Positions 50,949-59,916 of a DNA stretch of 64,000 nucleotides are shown here, piece after piece (position 1 is the first letter of the stretch; every line of letters begins with the position of its first letter). A program made the translations under genes and the position numbers. The notes under the pieces were generated by a model. It ran no database searches and was not told the origin of the DNA. It worked only from the letters and a program-made list of their open reading frames with translations. The stretch comes from Lolliginicoccus lacisalsi (GTDB taxonomy: Bacteria; Actinomycetota; Actinomycetes; Mycobacteriales; Mycobacteriaceae). The stretch is from contig NZ_JACYWE010000005.1 in the NCBI RefSeq assembly GCF_014841105.1, forward strand, positions 124,001 to 188,000, given 5' to 3'.

Positions 50949-53900
50949 GGGCGTCGTCTCCCTCGAGGTTGCCCTCGCTGCGCAGGTAGGCCTCCTTGAG
51001 CGCGGCGAGCGTGGCGGGCTCGGGCTTGGCCCATAGGCCGCGTTGCGCCGCCTCGAGCAGGCGTTCCGAGATGCCGTGCAGCGCCCACGGGTTGGACTGG
51101 TCGAGGAAGTCACGGTTGGTCTCGTCGAGCACATAGTTGCCTGTGAGCTGCTCGTACATCCAGTCGTCCACCACGCCGGCGGTGGCGTCGAGCCCGAACA
51201 GGTAGTCCACGGTCGCCGCCATCTCGAACGCGCCCTTGTAGCCGTGGCGGCGCATCGCCGCCATCCAGCGTGGGTTGACCACCCGGGCCCGGAAGACCCG
51301 GCGGGTCTCCTCGTTGAGGGTGCGGGTGCGCACCGAGTCCGGGCGGGTGCTATCGCCCACATAGGCCTCGGGGTCCGATCCCGTGAGCGCGCGCACGGTG
51401 GCGACCATGCCGCCGTGATACTGGAAGTAGTCATCGGAATCGGCGATGTCATGCTCGCGGGTGTCGATGTTCTTCACCGCCACGCTGATTCGACGGTAGG
51501 CGTCGCGCATGTCCTCCCCGGCGGGGATGCCGTCGAGCCCGCGGCCGTAGGCGTAGCCGCCCCAGGTGGTATAGACCTCGGCAAGGTCGGCGTCGGTGCG
51601 CCAGTTGCGGGCATCGATGAGCTGCAGCAGGCCCGCCCCGTAGGTGCCCGGCTTGGAACCGAAGATGCGGGTGGTGGCGCGCCGATGATCGCCATGCCGC
51701 TCGAGGTCGGCCTGCACGTGCTTGCGCACGTAGTTCTTCTTGCGCGGTTCCTCGAGGTCGGCGACCATGCGTACCGCGTCATCGAGCAGCGCGAGCACGT
51801 GGGGGAAGGCATCGCGGAAGAACCCACTGATGCGCACGGTGACGTCGATGCGCGGGCGGCCGAGCTCCTCGAGCGGGATGACCTCGAGGGACCGCACGCG
51901 CCGCGAGGCCTCGTCCCACACCGGCCGCACCCCGAGCAGCGCGAATACCTCGGCGATATCGTCGCCGGAGGTGCGCATCGCGGAGGTTCCCCACACGGAG
52001 ATCCCAACGTTGCGTGGCCACCCCCCATGGTCGGTCCGGTAGCGGGCGAGCAGCGAGTCCGCCATCGCCTGCCCGGTCTCCCAGGCGAGCTGCGAGGGAA
52101 TGGCCTTCGGATCGACGGAGTAGAAGTTGCGCCCGGTGGGCAGCACGTTGATCAGCCCGCGCAGCGGGGAGCCGCTCGGCCCGGCCGGGATGAAGCCACC
52201 GGCGAGGGCATGCAGGATTCGAGGGATCTCCTCGCGGGTCTCGCGCAGCCGCGGGACGATCTCCTCGCACGCGAACTCGAGGATGCGCGCCACGGTCTTG
52301 TCGTCGGTGAGCCTGCCGATGTGCTTGGGCTTCCACTTGCGCTCGGCGAGCTCGCGCAGCATCTCGCGGGCCTGATGCTCGATCTCGTCCACACGCGCGC
52401 GCGCCTCATCGCCATCCTCGCTCAGGCCCAGGGCCTCGCGCAGGCCGGGAACGGATTGCTCGCCGCCCCACATCTGCCGGGCCCGCAGCATCGCCAGGAC
52501 CAGGTCGACTTCCTCGTCGCCGCGGGGGCGCCGCCCAAGGATGTGCAGGCCATCGCGGATCTGCACGTCCTTGATCTCGCACAGCCAGCCATCGACATGC
52601 ATGAGCATGTCATCGAACTCGGTGTCATCGGGGCGCTGCTCGAGCCCGAGGTCGCTGTCCATGCGCGCGGCCTGAATCAGGGTCCAGATCTGCTGGCGGA
52701 TCGCGGGGAGCTTGGCGGGGTCGAGCGCGGAGATGTTCGAATGCTCGTCGAGGAGTTGCTCGAGCCGCTGGATGTCGCCGTAGGTCTCGGCGCGGGCCAT
52801 CGGCGGGATGAGGTGATCGACCAGCGTGGCGTGGATGCGCCGCTTGGCCTGGGTGCCCTCGCCAGGATCATTGACGAGGAACGGATAGATGACCGGCATG
52901 TCCCCGATGGCGGCGTCGGTGGCGCAGTCCGCGGAGAGCCCCAGTGTCTTGCCGGGCAGCCATTCCAGGTTGCCATGCTTGCCGAGGTGGATCAGCGCGT
53001 GCGCGCCGAACCCGCCGTCCGCCTCGCTCGCGGCGAGCCAGTGGTAGGCAGCGAGATAGTGGTGGCTCGGCGGCAGATCAGGATCGTGATAGATCGCCAC
53101 TGGATTGGCACCGAAGCCGCGCGGCGGCTGCACCATGATGACCAGATTTCCGAAGCGCATGGCCGCGATGACGATCTCGCCCTTCGGATCCTGCGACCGG
53201 TCCACGAACAGCTCGCCGGGCGCCGGGCCCCAGTGCTCCTCGACGGCTTCGCGCAACGCTGCGGGCAGCGTCGCGAACCACTTGCGGTACTTCTTCGCCG
53301 GCAGGCGCACCGGCCGCGACCCGAGCTGCTCCTCGGTCAGCCAATCCGGATCCTGGCCGCCCGCCGCGATCAGGGCGTGGATCAACGCATCGCCATCCCG
53401 CTGGACCAGACCAGGAATCGCATCGGCACCATGCTCGGGCCCAATGTCATAGCCTGCCTCGCGCATTGCCTGCAGCAACGCGATCGCGCTCGCGGGGGTA
53501 TCGAGCCCCACCGCGTTGCCGATCCGCGCATGCTTGGTCGGGTATGCCGACAGCATCAGCACGACACGCTTGCGATACGGGCTGATACGGCCGAGCCGCG
53601 CATGATTGACCGCGATGCCCGCCACCCGTGCCGCGCGCTCGGGATCGGGCACATACGTCGAGAGGCCGTCGTCGTCGATCTCCTTGAACGAGAACGGCAC
53701 CGTGATGATCCGCCCGTCGAACTCCGGCACCGCCACCTGCGTGGCCACATCGAGCGGGGTCAGGCCGTCATCGCTGGCCTCCCACTGCGCGCGCGGCGAC
53801 GTCAGGCACAGGCCCTGCAGGATCGGGATGTCGAGCGCGGCAAGCTCGGTGACGTCCCAGGCCTCGTCATCGCCGCCCGCCCCCGCGGATGCCGGCTTGG

Positions 53901-54555
53901 TGCCCCCGGCCGCGAGCACCGTCACCACCATTGCATCGGACTGCCCGAGCGCGTCGAGCAACGCCGGGGAGGCAGCCCGCAGCGACGCGCAATAGATCGG
54001 CACCGCATGCGCCCCCGCGGACTCGATCGCATCGCACAGCGCGTGCACATAGCCCGTGTTCCCGGCGAGATGCTGCGCCCGGTAGTACAGCACCGTCACG
54101 GTCGGCACGTCCGCGGGCAGCTCGGCCGGATTGCGCTCCAGGTAGCCCCAGTCCGGCAACGCCCGCGGCTCCTCGAACCCCAGACCAGTCAGCAGCACCG
54201 TGTCGGAGAGGAAGTTGTGCAACTGGGCCAGGTTCGCCGGCCCGCCCTGCGCGAGATAGTTGTGCGCCTGCGCGGCCACCCCGGCAGCAACGGTCGACAG
54301 CTCCATCAGCTCCGCGTCGGGCGCGATCTCCCCGCTCACCACCACCACCGGCAGGCCAGAGGCCAGCACCGCGTCGATGCCGTCCTCCCACGCGCGCTTG
54401 CCGCCCAGGATGCGCAGCACCACCAGGTCAGCTCCCGCCAGCAGCCCGCGCAGCTCAGCGAGATCGAGTCGGGCCGGGTTCGCTAGCCGGAAGCCGGATC
54501 CGCTTGAACGGGCCGACAGCAGGTCGGTGTCCGAGGTGGATAGCAGCAGTATCAC
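50941..54555 (-). CDS. cobN: Cobaltochelatase subunit CobN
   Basis: This 1204 aa protein is in the CobN/BchH size range. I chose the GTG at 54555 because GGAAGGG lies six bases before it. Landmarks are MILLLSTSDTDLLSA at the start, PVAIYHDPDLPPSHHYLAAY near residue 500, HALIHLGKHGNLEWLPGK, and GISVWGTSAMRTSGDDIAEV near residue 850. It binds hydrogenobyrinate a,c-diamide and, with CobST-type ATPases, inserts cobalt in the aerobic B12 pathway. No other cob genes but divergent cobG are in the window. Confidence 0.94.
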   Translation of the reverse strand: MILLLSTSDTDLLSARSSGSGFRLANPARLDLAELRGLLAGADLVVLRILGGKRAWEDGIDAVLASGLPVVVVSGEIAPDAELMELSTVAAGVAAQAHNYLAQGGPANLAQLHNFLSDTVLLTGLGFEEPRALPDWGYLERNPAELPADVPTVTVLYYRAQHLAGNTGYVHALCDAIESAGAHAVPIYCASLRAASPALLDALGQSDAMVVTVLAAGGTKPASAGAGGDDEAWDVTELAALDIPILQGLCLTSPRAQWEASDDGLTPLDVATQVAVPEFDGRIITVPFSFKEIDDDGLSTYVPDPERAARVAGIAVNHARLGRISPYRKRVVLMLSAYPTKHARIGNAVGLDTPASAIALLQAMREAGYDIGPEHGADAIPGLVQRDGDALIHALIAAGGQDPDWLTEEQLGSRPVRLPAKKYRKWFATLPAALREAVEEHWGPAPGELFVDRSQDPKGEIVIAAMRFGNLVIMVQPPRGFGANPVAIYHDPDLPPSHHYLAAYHWLAASEADGGFGAHALIHLGKHGNLEWLPGKTLGLSADCATDAAIGDMPVIYPFLVNDPGEGTQAKRRIHATLVDHLIPPMARAETYGDIQRLEQLLDEHSNISALDPAKLPAIRQQIWTLIQAARMDSDLGLEQRPDDTEFDDMLMHVDGWLCEIKDVQIRDGLHILGRRPRGDEEVDLVLAMLRARQMWGGEQSVPGLREALGLSEDGDEARARVDEIEHQAREMLRELAERKWKPKHIGRLTDDKTVARILEFACEEIVPRLRETREEIPRILHALAGGFIPAGPSGSPLRGLINVLPTGRNFYSVDPKAIPSQLAWETGQAMADSLLARYRTDHGGWPRNVGISVWGTSAMRTSGDDIAEVFALLGVRPVWDEASRRVRSLEVIPLEELGRPRIDVTVRISGFFRDAFPHVLALLDDAVRMVADLEEPRKKNYVRKHVQADLERHGDHRRATTRIFGSKPGTYGAGLLQLIDARNWRTDADLAEVYTTWGGYAYGRGLDGIPAGEDMRDAYRRISVAVKNIDTREHDIADSDDYFQYHGGMVATVRALTGSDPEAYVGDSTRPDSVRTRTLNEETRRVFRARVVNPRWMAAMRRHGYKGAFEMAATVDYLFGLDATAGVVDDWMYEQLTGNYVLDETNRDFLDQSNPWALHGISERLLEAAQRGLWAKPEPATLAALKEAYLRSEGNLEGDDAHA

Positions 54556-54858
54556 GCGAGCCCTTCCGCAAGACGGATCCACCAATGCCAGTGGACGCCA
54601 CGCATGCTACCCCGAAGCGCGGACAATGTGATCGTATGATCCTGGCGCGCAAGATTCGACGCCGTGAGCAGCAGCAACGAACCTGCGCGGCACCACATGC
54701 AGCTCCGCGCCCAAGACACCGCGCGCGCGATGCCATCGCACGGCTCGGAACCCGCCACTTGGCAACGCTGCGGATGCATCACCGTCGAGCAGTGGCCCCG
54801 GGTTCGCGAGGGCCTGCGGGCGCGCGTGCGGTAGCGCGGCACGCCTATCCTGGAACGA
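54556..54858. other. Intergenic region between divergent cobN and cobG
   Basis: This stretch of 303 bp has no convincing gene. On the plus strand at 54744-54767 it has CACGGCTCGGAACCCGCCACTTG, in which CCCGCCACT matches part of the B12 box of cobalamin riboswitches, but the other conserved blocks (the GGTG-type helix before, and the AGCCAGGAGACC-type helix after) were not found. Both cob promoters should lie here. Confidence 0.3.
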
Positions 54859-56010
54859 GTGAGCACCCCTCCCCCCGACCGATGCCCCGGCGCGCTGCGC
54901 CTGCACCCCGCCGCCGACGGCGGGCTCGCCCGCATCCGGCTGCCCGGTGGCGCGATCACAGCCGAGCAGATCGGCACGCTCGCCCGGCTGGCGACCGGGA
55001 TGGGAAACGGCATCCTGGAGCTGACCGGGCGCGGCAACATCCAGGTCCGCGGGCTCGGTGACGACACAGCTGGCGTCGTTGCCACCCTCCTGCGCGATGC
55101 CGGGCTGCTGCCCTCCGACGACCACGACCGCGCGCGCAACATCATCTCCTCCCCCCTCAGCGGCCTCGTCGGCGGATTCACCGATTCGCGGCCGTTGGTC
55201 GTCGCGTGGGACGACCTGCTGCGCTCCGACGCGGGCCTCGCCGAGCTGCCCGGACGTTTTCTCGTCGCGTTCGATGACGGGCGCGGCGACGTGGCTGCCC
55301 TCGATGCCGACATCACCGTCATGGCCTACGACGAGACGACCTCCGCCCTGCTCCTCCGAGGCGAGGACACTGGCGCGCGGATCGCCCATGAAGACGCCGT
55401 CGCGGCGGTGCATGCCCTTGCCCGCGCGTTCCTCCGCCTGGCAAATGGCGCTTGGCGGATCCGTGACCTGCCCGCCCACGCCCGCGCGCACTTGTTGAGC
55501 GAGGCCGGGCTGGAGCTGGAATCGTCCCCCCAGCCCGTGCATCCCAGCGAGCGCCCCCAGCCCCCGATCGGCTGGTTCGCCCAGGAAGACGGCGGTGTCG
55601 CTCTCGGCGCGGCCGTGCCCCTCGGACGGCTGCACGCGCGCCTCGCCGAGTTCCTCGAAGCGATCGAGCGTCCGCTGCTGATCACGCCGTGGCGCGGCAT
55701 CGTCATCACCGGCCTCGACGAGTGGCGCGCCGAGCAAGTAGTGCGCGTGCTCGCTCCCCTGGGCCTGGTGTTCGACGCCGAATCGCCCTGGGCCCGGCTC
55801 AGTGCCTGCACCGGACAGCCCGGCTGCGCCTCGTCCCGCACCGACGTGCATGCCGACGTGCAGCGGGCGGTCGCCGACGGCGATCTCGCGGCAAGCGGTG
55901 GGGAACCCGCGCTCCCCGAGCATTGGGCGGGCTGCGACCGTGCGTGCGGCGCCCCGCGCGGCGCCACTATCCGCATCGCGCAGCCAGGCGGCGGCTACCG
56001 CACGCGGTGA
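54859..56010 (+). CDS. cobG: Precorrin-3B synthase CobG
   Basis: This 383 aa protein (GTG start) of the nitrite/sulfite reductase fold has two ferredoxin-like half domains. GNGILELTGRGNIQVRGL is the siroheme-reductase-type motif, and the Fe-S ligands are CTGQPGC and CDRACG near the end (C-x5-C, C-x3-C). It uses O2 to convert precorrin-3A to precorrin-3B in the aerobic B12 pathway, consistent with CobN. It is transcribed away from cobN. Confidence 0.92.
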   Translation: MSTPPPDRCPGALRLHPAADGGLARIRLPGGAITAEQIGTLARLATGMGNGILELTGRGNIQVRGLGDDTAGVVATLLRDAGLLPSDDHDRARNIISSPLSGLVGGFTDSRPLVVAWDDLLRSDAGLAELPGRFLVAFDDGRGDVAALDADITVMAYDETTSALLLRGEDTGARIAHEDAVAAVHALARAFLRLANGAWRIRDLPAHARAHLLSEAGLELESSPQPVHPSERPQPPIGWFAQEDGGVALGAAVPLGRLHARLAEFLEAIERPLLITPWRGIVITGLDEWRAEQVVRVLAPLGLVFDAESPWARLSACTGQPGCASSRTDVHADVQRAVADGDLAASGGEPALPEHWAGCDRACGAPRGATIRIAQPGGGYRTR

Positions 56011-56041
56011 AGCTGGGCAGGCTGGCCGGGTCCGCGCGGCT

Positions 56042-56082
56042 AGTGGAAACTTCTCCGCCTTCCAGCGGGAAAGGTTTCCACT
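56042..56082. repeat. Palindrome family P3 copy B
   Basis: AGTGGAAACTTCTCCGC (56042-56058) faces GCGGGAAAGGTTTCCACT (56065-56082), imperfect arms with a 6-bp loop. It shares the GTGGAAACTTxTCCCGC core with P3 copy A. It lies 32 bp after the cobG stop. The gap 56011-56492 holds this element, two short arrays and P5 copy 2, but no gene. Confidence 0.8.
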
Positions 56083-56114
56083 GGCTGGCACTGGCTGGCA
56101 CTGGCTGGCACTTC
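56081..56114. repeat. 10-bp tandem repeat, three units, growing out of P3 copy B
   Basis: CTGGCTGGCA is repeated three times head to tail (56081-56110), the first unit starting with the last two bases of the palindrome arm. Confidence 0.85.
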
Positions 56115-56171
56115 TCGAGGCGCCGCCCGCGCTAGGAACCGACTGGCGCTGCCCGGGGGCATCCATGGCCT

Positions 56172-56250
56172 TTGCCGCCACCCATAGGCTGTTGTTGCCA
56201 CCTCTAGGCACAGCTACCACCGAAATATCGGTGGTGGCTGGGGCGCAACG
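56172..56250. repeat. Nested palindrome family P5 copy 2
   Basis: The inner 28-bp near-palindrome is at 56212-56239 (AGCTACCACCGAAATATCGG then TGGTGGCT). The outer part has GCCACCCATAG on the left and a weaker GGTGGCAG on the right. It matches copy 1 (48238-48320) in order and spacing of the conserved blocks. Confidence 0.82.
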
Positions 56251-56278
56251 GTGGCAGCCGCGTCCAAAAGGTGGCACC

Positions 56279-56350
56279 TGCCGCGCAACACCACCACGCC
56301 GCGCAACACCACCGCAACTCCACCACGCCGCGACACCACCACCGCGCGAG
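56279..56350. repeat. Degenerate short repeats rich in CACCAC and CGCCGCG
   Basis: Variants of CCGCGCAACACCACCACG recur three to four times with 15-24 bp spacing, 29 bp after palindrome P5 copy 2. The order palindrome then array is the same as at 48238-48423. Confidence 0.6.
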
Positions 56351-56492
56351 AATGCGCGTTCGTAAAGATCCCCTCAAGGTGTGGTCACGATGCCGTGACG
56401 GGCCGCGCGGACGGGAACCGCGGCTCGGCCCTACGCATACGCTCCGTCCAGTATTGCCGTTTATCTTGTCTGGTGACTGGAGGGTCATGCGC

Positions 56493-57896
56493 ATGCGTCG
56501 ACCATTGTTGGGCGCGATCTCGGCCGGGGTGCTGGCCGCTGGCTTGGTGGCGGCGGGTGGCCCGTCCCTCGCCCAGCCGCCGGGAGGTCCTCCCACTGGG
56601 GCCTCTCCGGCTGCTGAGCCATACATCGTGGTGTACGAGAGCGGGGTCCGGTCCCAGTCGAAGACGGTCGATCTCGAGCGTGAGCACGGGATCGCTGCGG
56701 AGCGACGCTTCAACCGGGTCTTCGAGGGCTTCTCGGCGCGCATGCCCGAGGCGGTGCGCGATCGGTTGGCGATGGACCCGGATGTGGCGTTCGTGTCCCG
56801 TGACCGGGAGGTGCGCGCGCTGCCAGCGAGCGAGCCCCTGGTCCCGGGGGATTCCGCGCCCACCGGTGTCCGGCGCATCGAGGCTGCCACGAGCACGTTG
56901 GCGATGCCGGCGAGCACCGTCGGAGTGGCAGTGGTGGACTCGGGCATCGACCTCGCGCATCCCGACCTGACCTCGGTCGCGGGAGCGGATTGCACCACCT
57001 CGGGCGGCACCTCCCAGGACGCGAACGGGCATGGCACCCATGTCGCGGGAACGATCGCCGCGCGCAACAACGGCAGCGGCACGATCGGCGTCGCCCCCGG
57101 GACGACGGTCTTCTCGGTGAAGGTGCTCGACCAGGATGGCGTCGGATCGTTCTCCCAGGTGATCTGTGGCATCGACTGGATCACCGCGAACGCGGCGACG
57201 CTCGGAATCAAGGTGGCAAACCTGTCGCTGTCCGGGCAGGGCAGCAATGACAACAACTGCGGGAACTCGAACAATGATGCGCTGCACCTCGCGATCTGCC
57301 GCTCCACGGACGAGGGGATCACGTATGTCGCCGCGGCGGGCAATGAGAACACCGGGTTCGGCAGTGCGGTGCCCGCGGCCTATCCCGAGGTCCTGACCGT
57401 CACTGCGATGGCCGATAGCGACGGCGCCCCGGGTGGCGCGGGTGGGCGGCCGTCGTGCGATTTCGCTGAATCCGACGACACTGCCGCGACATTCTCGAAC
57501 TATGCGGTCTCCACCACCGACAAGTCCCATGTCGTGGCGGCGCCGGGCGTGTGCATCGCCTCCACGCGGCTGGGTGGCGGAACGCGGGTGCTCTCGGGCA
57601 CATCGATGTCCGCGCCCCATGTGGCCGGCGTGGTGGCGCTGTGCCATGGCAGCGGCGGGGTCGCCGGCCCGTGCGATGGCCTGGAACCAGCACAGATCAT
57701 CGACCTCGTGCGGGCTGACGCGCAGACCCGGTCGGCGAGCTACGGCTTCACCGGGGATCCGCGGAACTCCCCCGGCACCAGGCACTTCGGCTTCCTCGTC
57801 GACGCCGAGGTGACCGCGACGGGCGAGCCCGAGCCAGAACCAGAGCCCGAGCCGGAGCCCGAGCCCTGCATCCCATCGGGAAGCGGCGGGTGCTGA
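56493..57896 (+). CDS. Secreted subtilisin-like serine protease (S8) with inhibitor I9 propeptide
   Basis: The protein is 467 aa from the ATG at 56493, which is better spaced from GGAGGG than the ATG at 56487. A signal peptide runs to about residue 27. The I9 propeptide begins YIVVYESGVRSQSK and ends near 110. The triad is D149 (VVDSGIDLAHPDL), H180 (NGHGTHVAG) and S371 (GTSMSAPHVAG), with oxyanion N284 in AAGNENTG. A Cys-containing insertion lies at 255-270. The tail is a run of EP dipeptides and ends CIPSGSGGC. It should act outside the cell after self-removal of the propeptide. Confidence 0.94.
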   Translation: MRRPLLGAISAGVLAAGLVAAGGPSLAQPPGGPPTGASPAAEPYIVVYESGVRSQSKTVDLEREHGIAAERRFNRVFEGFSARMPEAVRDRLAMDPDVAFVSRDREVRALPASEPLVPGDSAPTGVRRIEAATSTLAMPASTVGVAVVDSGIDLAHPDLTSVAGADCTTSGGTSQDANGHGTHVAGTIAARNNGSGTIGVAPGTTVFSVKVLDQDGVGSFSQVICGIDWITANAATLGIKVANLSLSGQGSNDNNCGNSNNDALHLAICRSTDEGITYVAAAGNENTGFGSAVPAAYPEVLTVTAMADSDGAPGGAGGRPSCDFAESDDTAATFSNYAVSTTDKSHVVAAPGVCIASTRLGGGTRVLSGTSMSAPHVAGVVALCHGSGGVAGPCDGLEPAQIIDLVRADAQTRSASYGFTGDPRNSPGTRHFGFLVDAEVTATGEPEPEPEPEPEPEPCIPSGSGGC

Positions 57897-57939
57897 TCCA
57901 GCGTCACTGAACCGTCCTGCTCATCCACGAGGAACAGAC

Positions 57940-57984
57940 GGGCCCCGGGTGTGCTCGGCCAGCGATGGTCGCCGCCCGGGGCCC
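57940..57984. terminator. Terminator-like hairpin after the protease gene
   Basis: GGGCCCCGGG (57940-57949) pairs perfectly with CCCGGGGCCC (57975-57984) around a 25-base loop, 44 bp after the stop. No T run. Confidence 0.55.
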
Positions 57985-58074
57985 TGCGGCTAGGCTGGAT
58001 ATGTCGGAATCGGCCAGATTTCCCCCCGGGCAGTGCGCCGGGGGCGGACGAGGACAGGCAGAGGGAGCGTCATC

Positions 58075-59379
58075 GTGGTCCAGCAAGGCAGCGCGGAAGC
58101 AACCGAGCTAGCGCAGCAGCGAGAAGTCGCGGCGGGCAACGAGCTCGAGCACTTCATCCCGTTCCGCAAGAGGGCCGTGATCACGATGTGCGCCGAGGAG
58201 CTTCCCGAGCAGGAGCGCGAGTCGTTCCGCGAGTTCGCGACGATCCTGGCGAGCGTGCTGCATCACCGTTTCCATGCCCGCATCGAGGCGATCAAGGATG
58301 CCTACCATGTCCTCGATCCGCCACCGGACCTCAAGCGCATCGCCGAGCCCGCATGGCAGGACCGCGTGCGCGCGCAGCAGGCGCTCGAGGAGGAGCTCGT
58401 CGAGCTTGCCGAGCGCGCCAACTTCACCCGCGTGACCGAGGAGGAGCTGAAACGGGCGTTCGACGAGGAATCGCTGATCAAGGTGCGTCTCGAGGTGGAT
58501 CGGGAGGATATCGATACGGCGATGTTCTTCCGGCGCGGCAGCTTCGAGCGGGAGCGGAAGGTCAAGTCGTGGATGGGGCTTCGTCGCCGCACGATCGCGT
58601 TCCGCAGCTATGCCAAGGTGATCGTCTACGTGACGTTCCGCGATCCCGAGCATTTCGCGGATCGTGATGCCGACGACCTGCCGTTCACGCCGGGCAGCAC
58701 GATGGTCAAGCTGTTCGAGAACGTCCCCCGGCATGACATCGAGATGCTGTTTCCCAATGTCCGGGTGGGGATGCGACCGATCGACAAGATGATGATCGGT
58801 GTGCCCGCGCTGATCTCCGGGATCATCGTGGTGGTGACAAAGCTCATCGCGTCGCTGGGCGTTCTTCTTCTGCTCATCGCCTTCTGGCTGGGCATTCGCG
58901 ATGAAGCGGTGGAGCTGGACCAGGCCACGCTGGTGACGATCGGGGCGGGCCTGGCGGCGTTCGGTGGCTACCTGGTGCGCCAGTTCAACAAGTTCAAGAA
59001 CCGCAAGATCCAATTCATGAAGGCGCTGTCGGAGAACCTGTACTTCCGCAACCTCGACAACGAGATCGGCGTCTTCCACCACTTGCTTGATATCGCGGAG
59101 GAAGCCGAGGTCAAGGAAGCCGTCCTCGCCTACCACTTCCTCCGGCTAGCTCCCGGACCGATCACGGCCGAGGAGCTCGACCAGCGGATCGAGGACTGGT
59201 TCGCCCAGCGATGGAACACCCGCTTCGACTTCGAGGTGCGCGATGGCCTGCGCAAGCTCCGCGAGCTCGACCTCATCGACGAGCACGACGGCCGGGTGAG
59301 CGCGCTCGAGCTCGATGACGCGAAGCGACGCCTCGACGAGCGGTGGGACAAGGTGTTCGACTACAACACGGTCGGCTAG
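58075..59379 (+). CDS. TMEM143/DUF3754 family membrane protein
   Basis: This 434 aa protein starts at a GTG with GAGGGAG upstream. The N-terminal half is charged and helical (HFIPFRKRAVITMCAEELPE, FREFATILASVLHHRFHARI), then FNKFKNRKIQFMKALSENLYFRNLDN after two membrane helices (about 240-262 and 275-300) is the hallmark of TMEM143/DUF3754, a family shared with mitochondria and plastids. C-terminal segments form a winged-helix-like region (PGPITAEELDQRIEDWF). Function unknown. Confidence 0.85.
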   Translation: MVQQGSAEATELAQQREVAAGNELEHFIPFRKRAVITMCAEELPEQERESFREFATILASVLHHRFHARIEAIKDAYHVLDPPPDLKRIAEPAWQDRVRAQQALEEELVELAERANFTRVTEEELKRAFDEESLIKVRLEVDREDIDTAMFFRRGSFERERKVKSWMGLRRRTIAFRSYAKVIVYVTFRDPEHFADRDADDLPFTPGSTMVKLFENVPRHDIEMLFPNVRVGMRPIDKMMIGVPALISGIIVVVTKLIASLGVLLLLIAFWLGIRDEAVELDQATLVTIGAGLAAFGGYLVRQFNKFKNRKIQFMKALSENLYFRNLDNEIGVFHHLLDIAEEAEVKEAVLAYHFLRLAPGPITAEELDQRIEDWFAQRWNTRFDFEVRDGLRKLRELDLIDEHDGRVSALELDDAKRRLDERWDKVFDYNTVG

Positions 59380-59391
59380 CCTGTCGTGGCC

Positions 59392-59826
59392 CTAGGAGGC
59401 CTGGGCCGCCACGCGGGCAGCAGTGCCGGCGAGCTCATCAGCGATCTCGTTGAACTCGTTGCCCGCGTGCCCGCGCACCCACTGGAACCGCACTGGGCCC
59501 TCGCGGTCGGCGATCGCCGCATCGATGGATTGGATCAGCTCGGCATTCTTCACCGGCGAGCCCGCCGCGGTGCGCCAGCCGTTGCGCTTCCAGCCCGCGA
59601 GCCACACCGACACGCACTTGATCGCGTACTGCGAGTCCGACTCCACGAGCAATGGCTCCGGCCCGGGGTGCGATCGGATCGCCTCGAGCAGCGCCATCAG
59701 CTCCGCGATCTGATTGGTCCCCGACGATGCGCCGCCCGACGAGCGGTCACCGGAGTGGTTCACCCACGCCCAGCCGATCGCGCCCCCGGGGTTCTTCAAG
59801 CAAGATCCGTCCGTGCTCACCGTCAT
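59392..59826 (-). CDS. rnhA: Ribonuclease HI
   Basis: The protein is 144 aa from the ATG at 59826; an upstream in-frame ATG at 59847 adds seven residues and cannot be excluded. The catalytic carboxylates are D6 (STDGSCL), E42 (IAELMALL), D64 (VESDSQYAI) and D130 (IADELAG), with H120 in WVRGHAGNEF. It cuts RNA in RNA:DNA hybrids. It converges on the TMEM143 gene with 12 bp between stops. Confidence 0.93.
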   Translation of the reverse strand: MTVSTDGSCLKNPGGAIGWAWVNHSGDRSSGGASSGTNQIAELMALLEAIRSHPGPEPLLVESDSQYAIKCVSVWLAGWKRNGWRTAAGSPVKNAELIQSIDAAIADREGPVRFQWVRGHAGNEFNEIADELAGTAARVAAQAS

Positions 59827-59916
59827 CACGAGCAGCCACCCTAGCAATACCGCCGAAGCGTTTCCTCATGCCACGCTCAGCCATGCCACAGCCCAGCGCG
59901 GCACCGTTCGGCCACA

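Noticed and set aside
54556-54858. Cobalamin riboswitch annotation
   Set aside because: Only a partial B12 box; other conserved helices were not found by eye.
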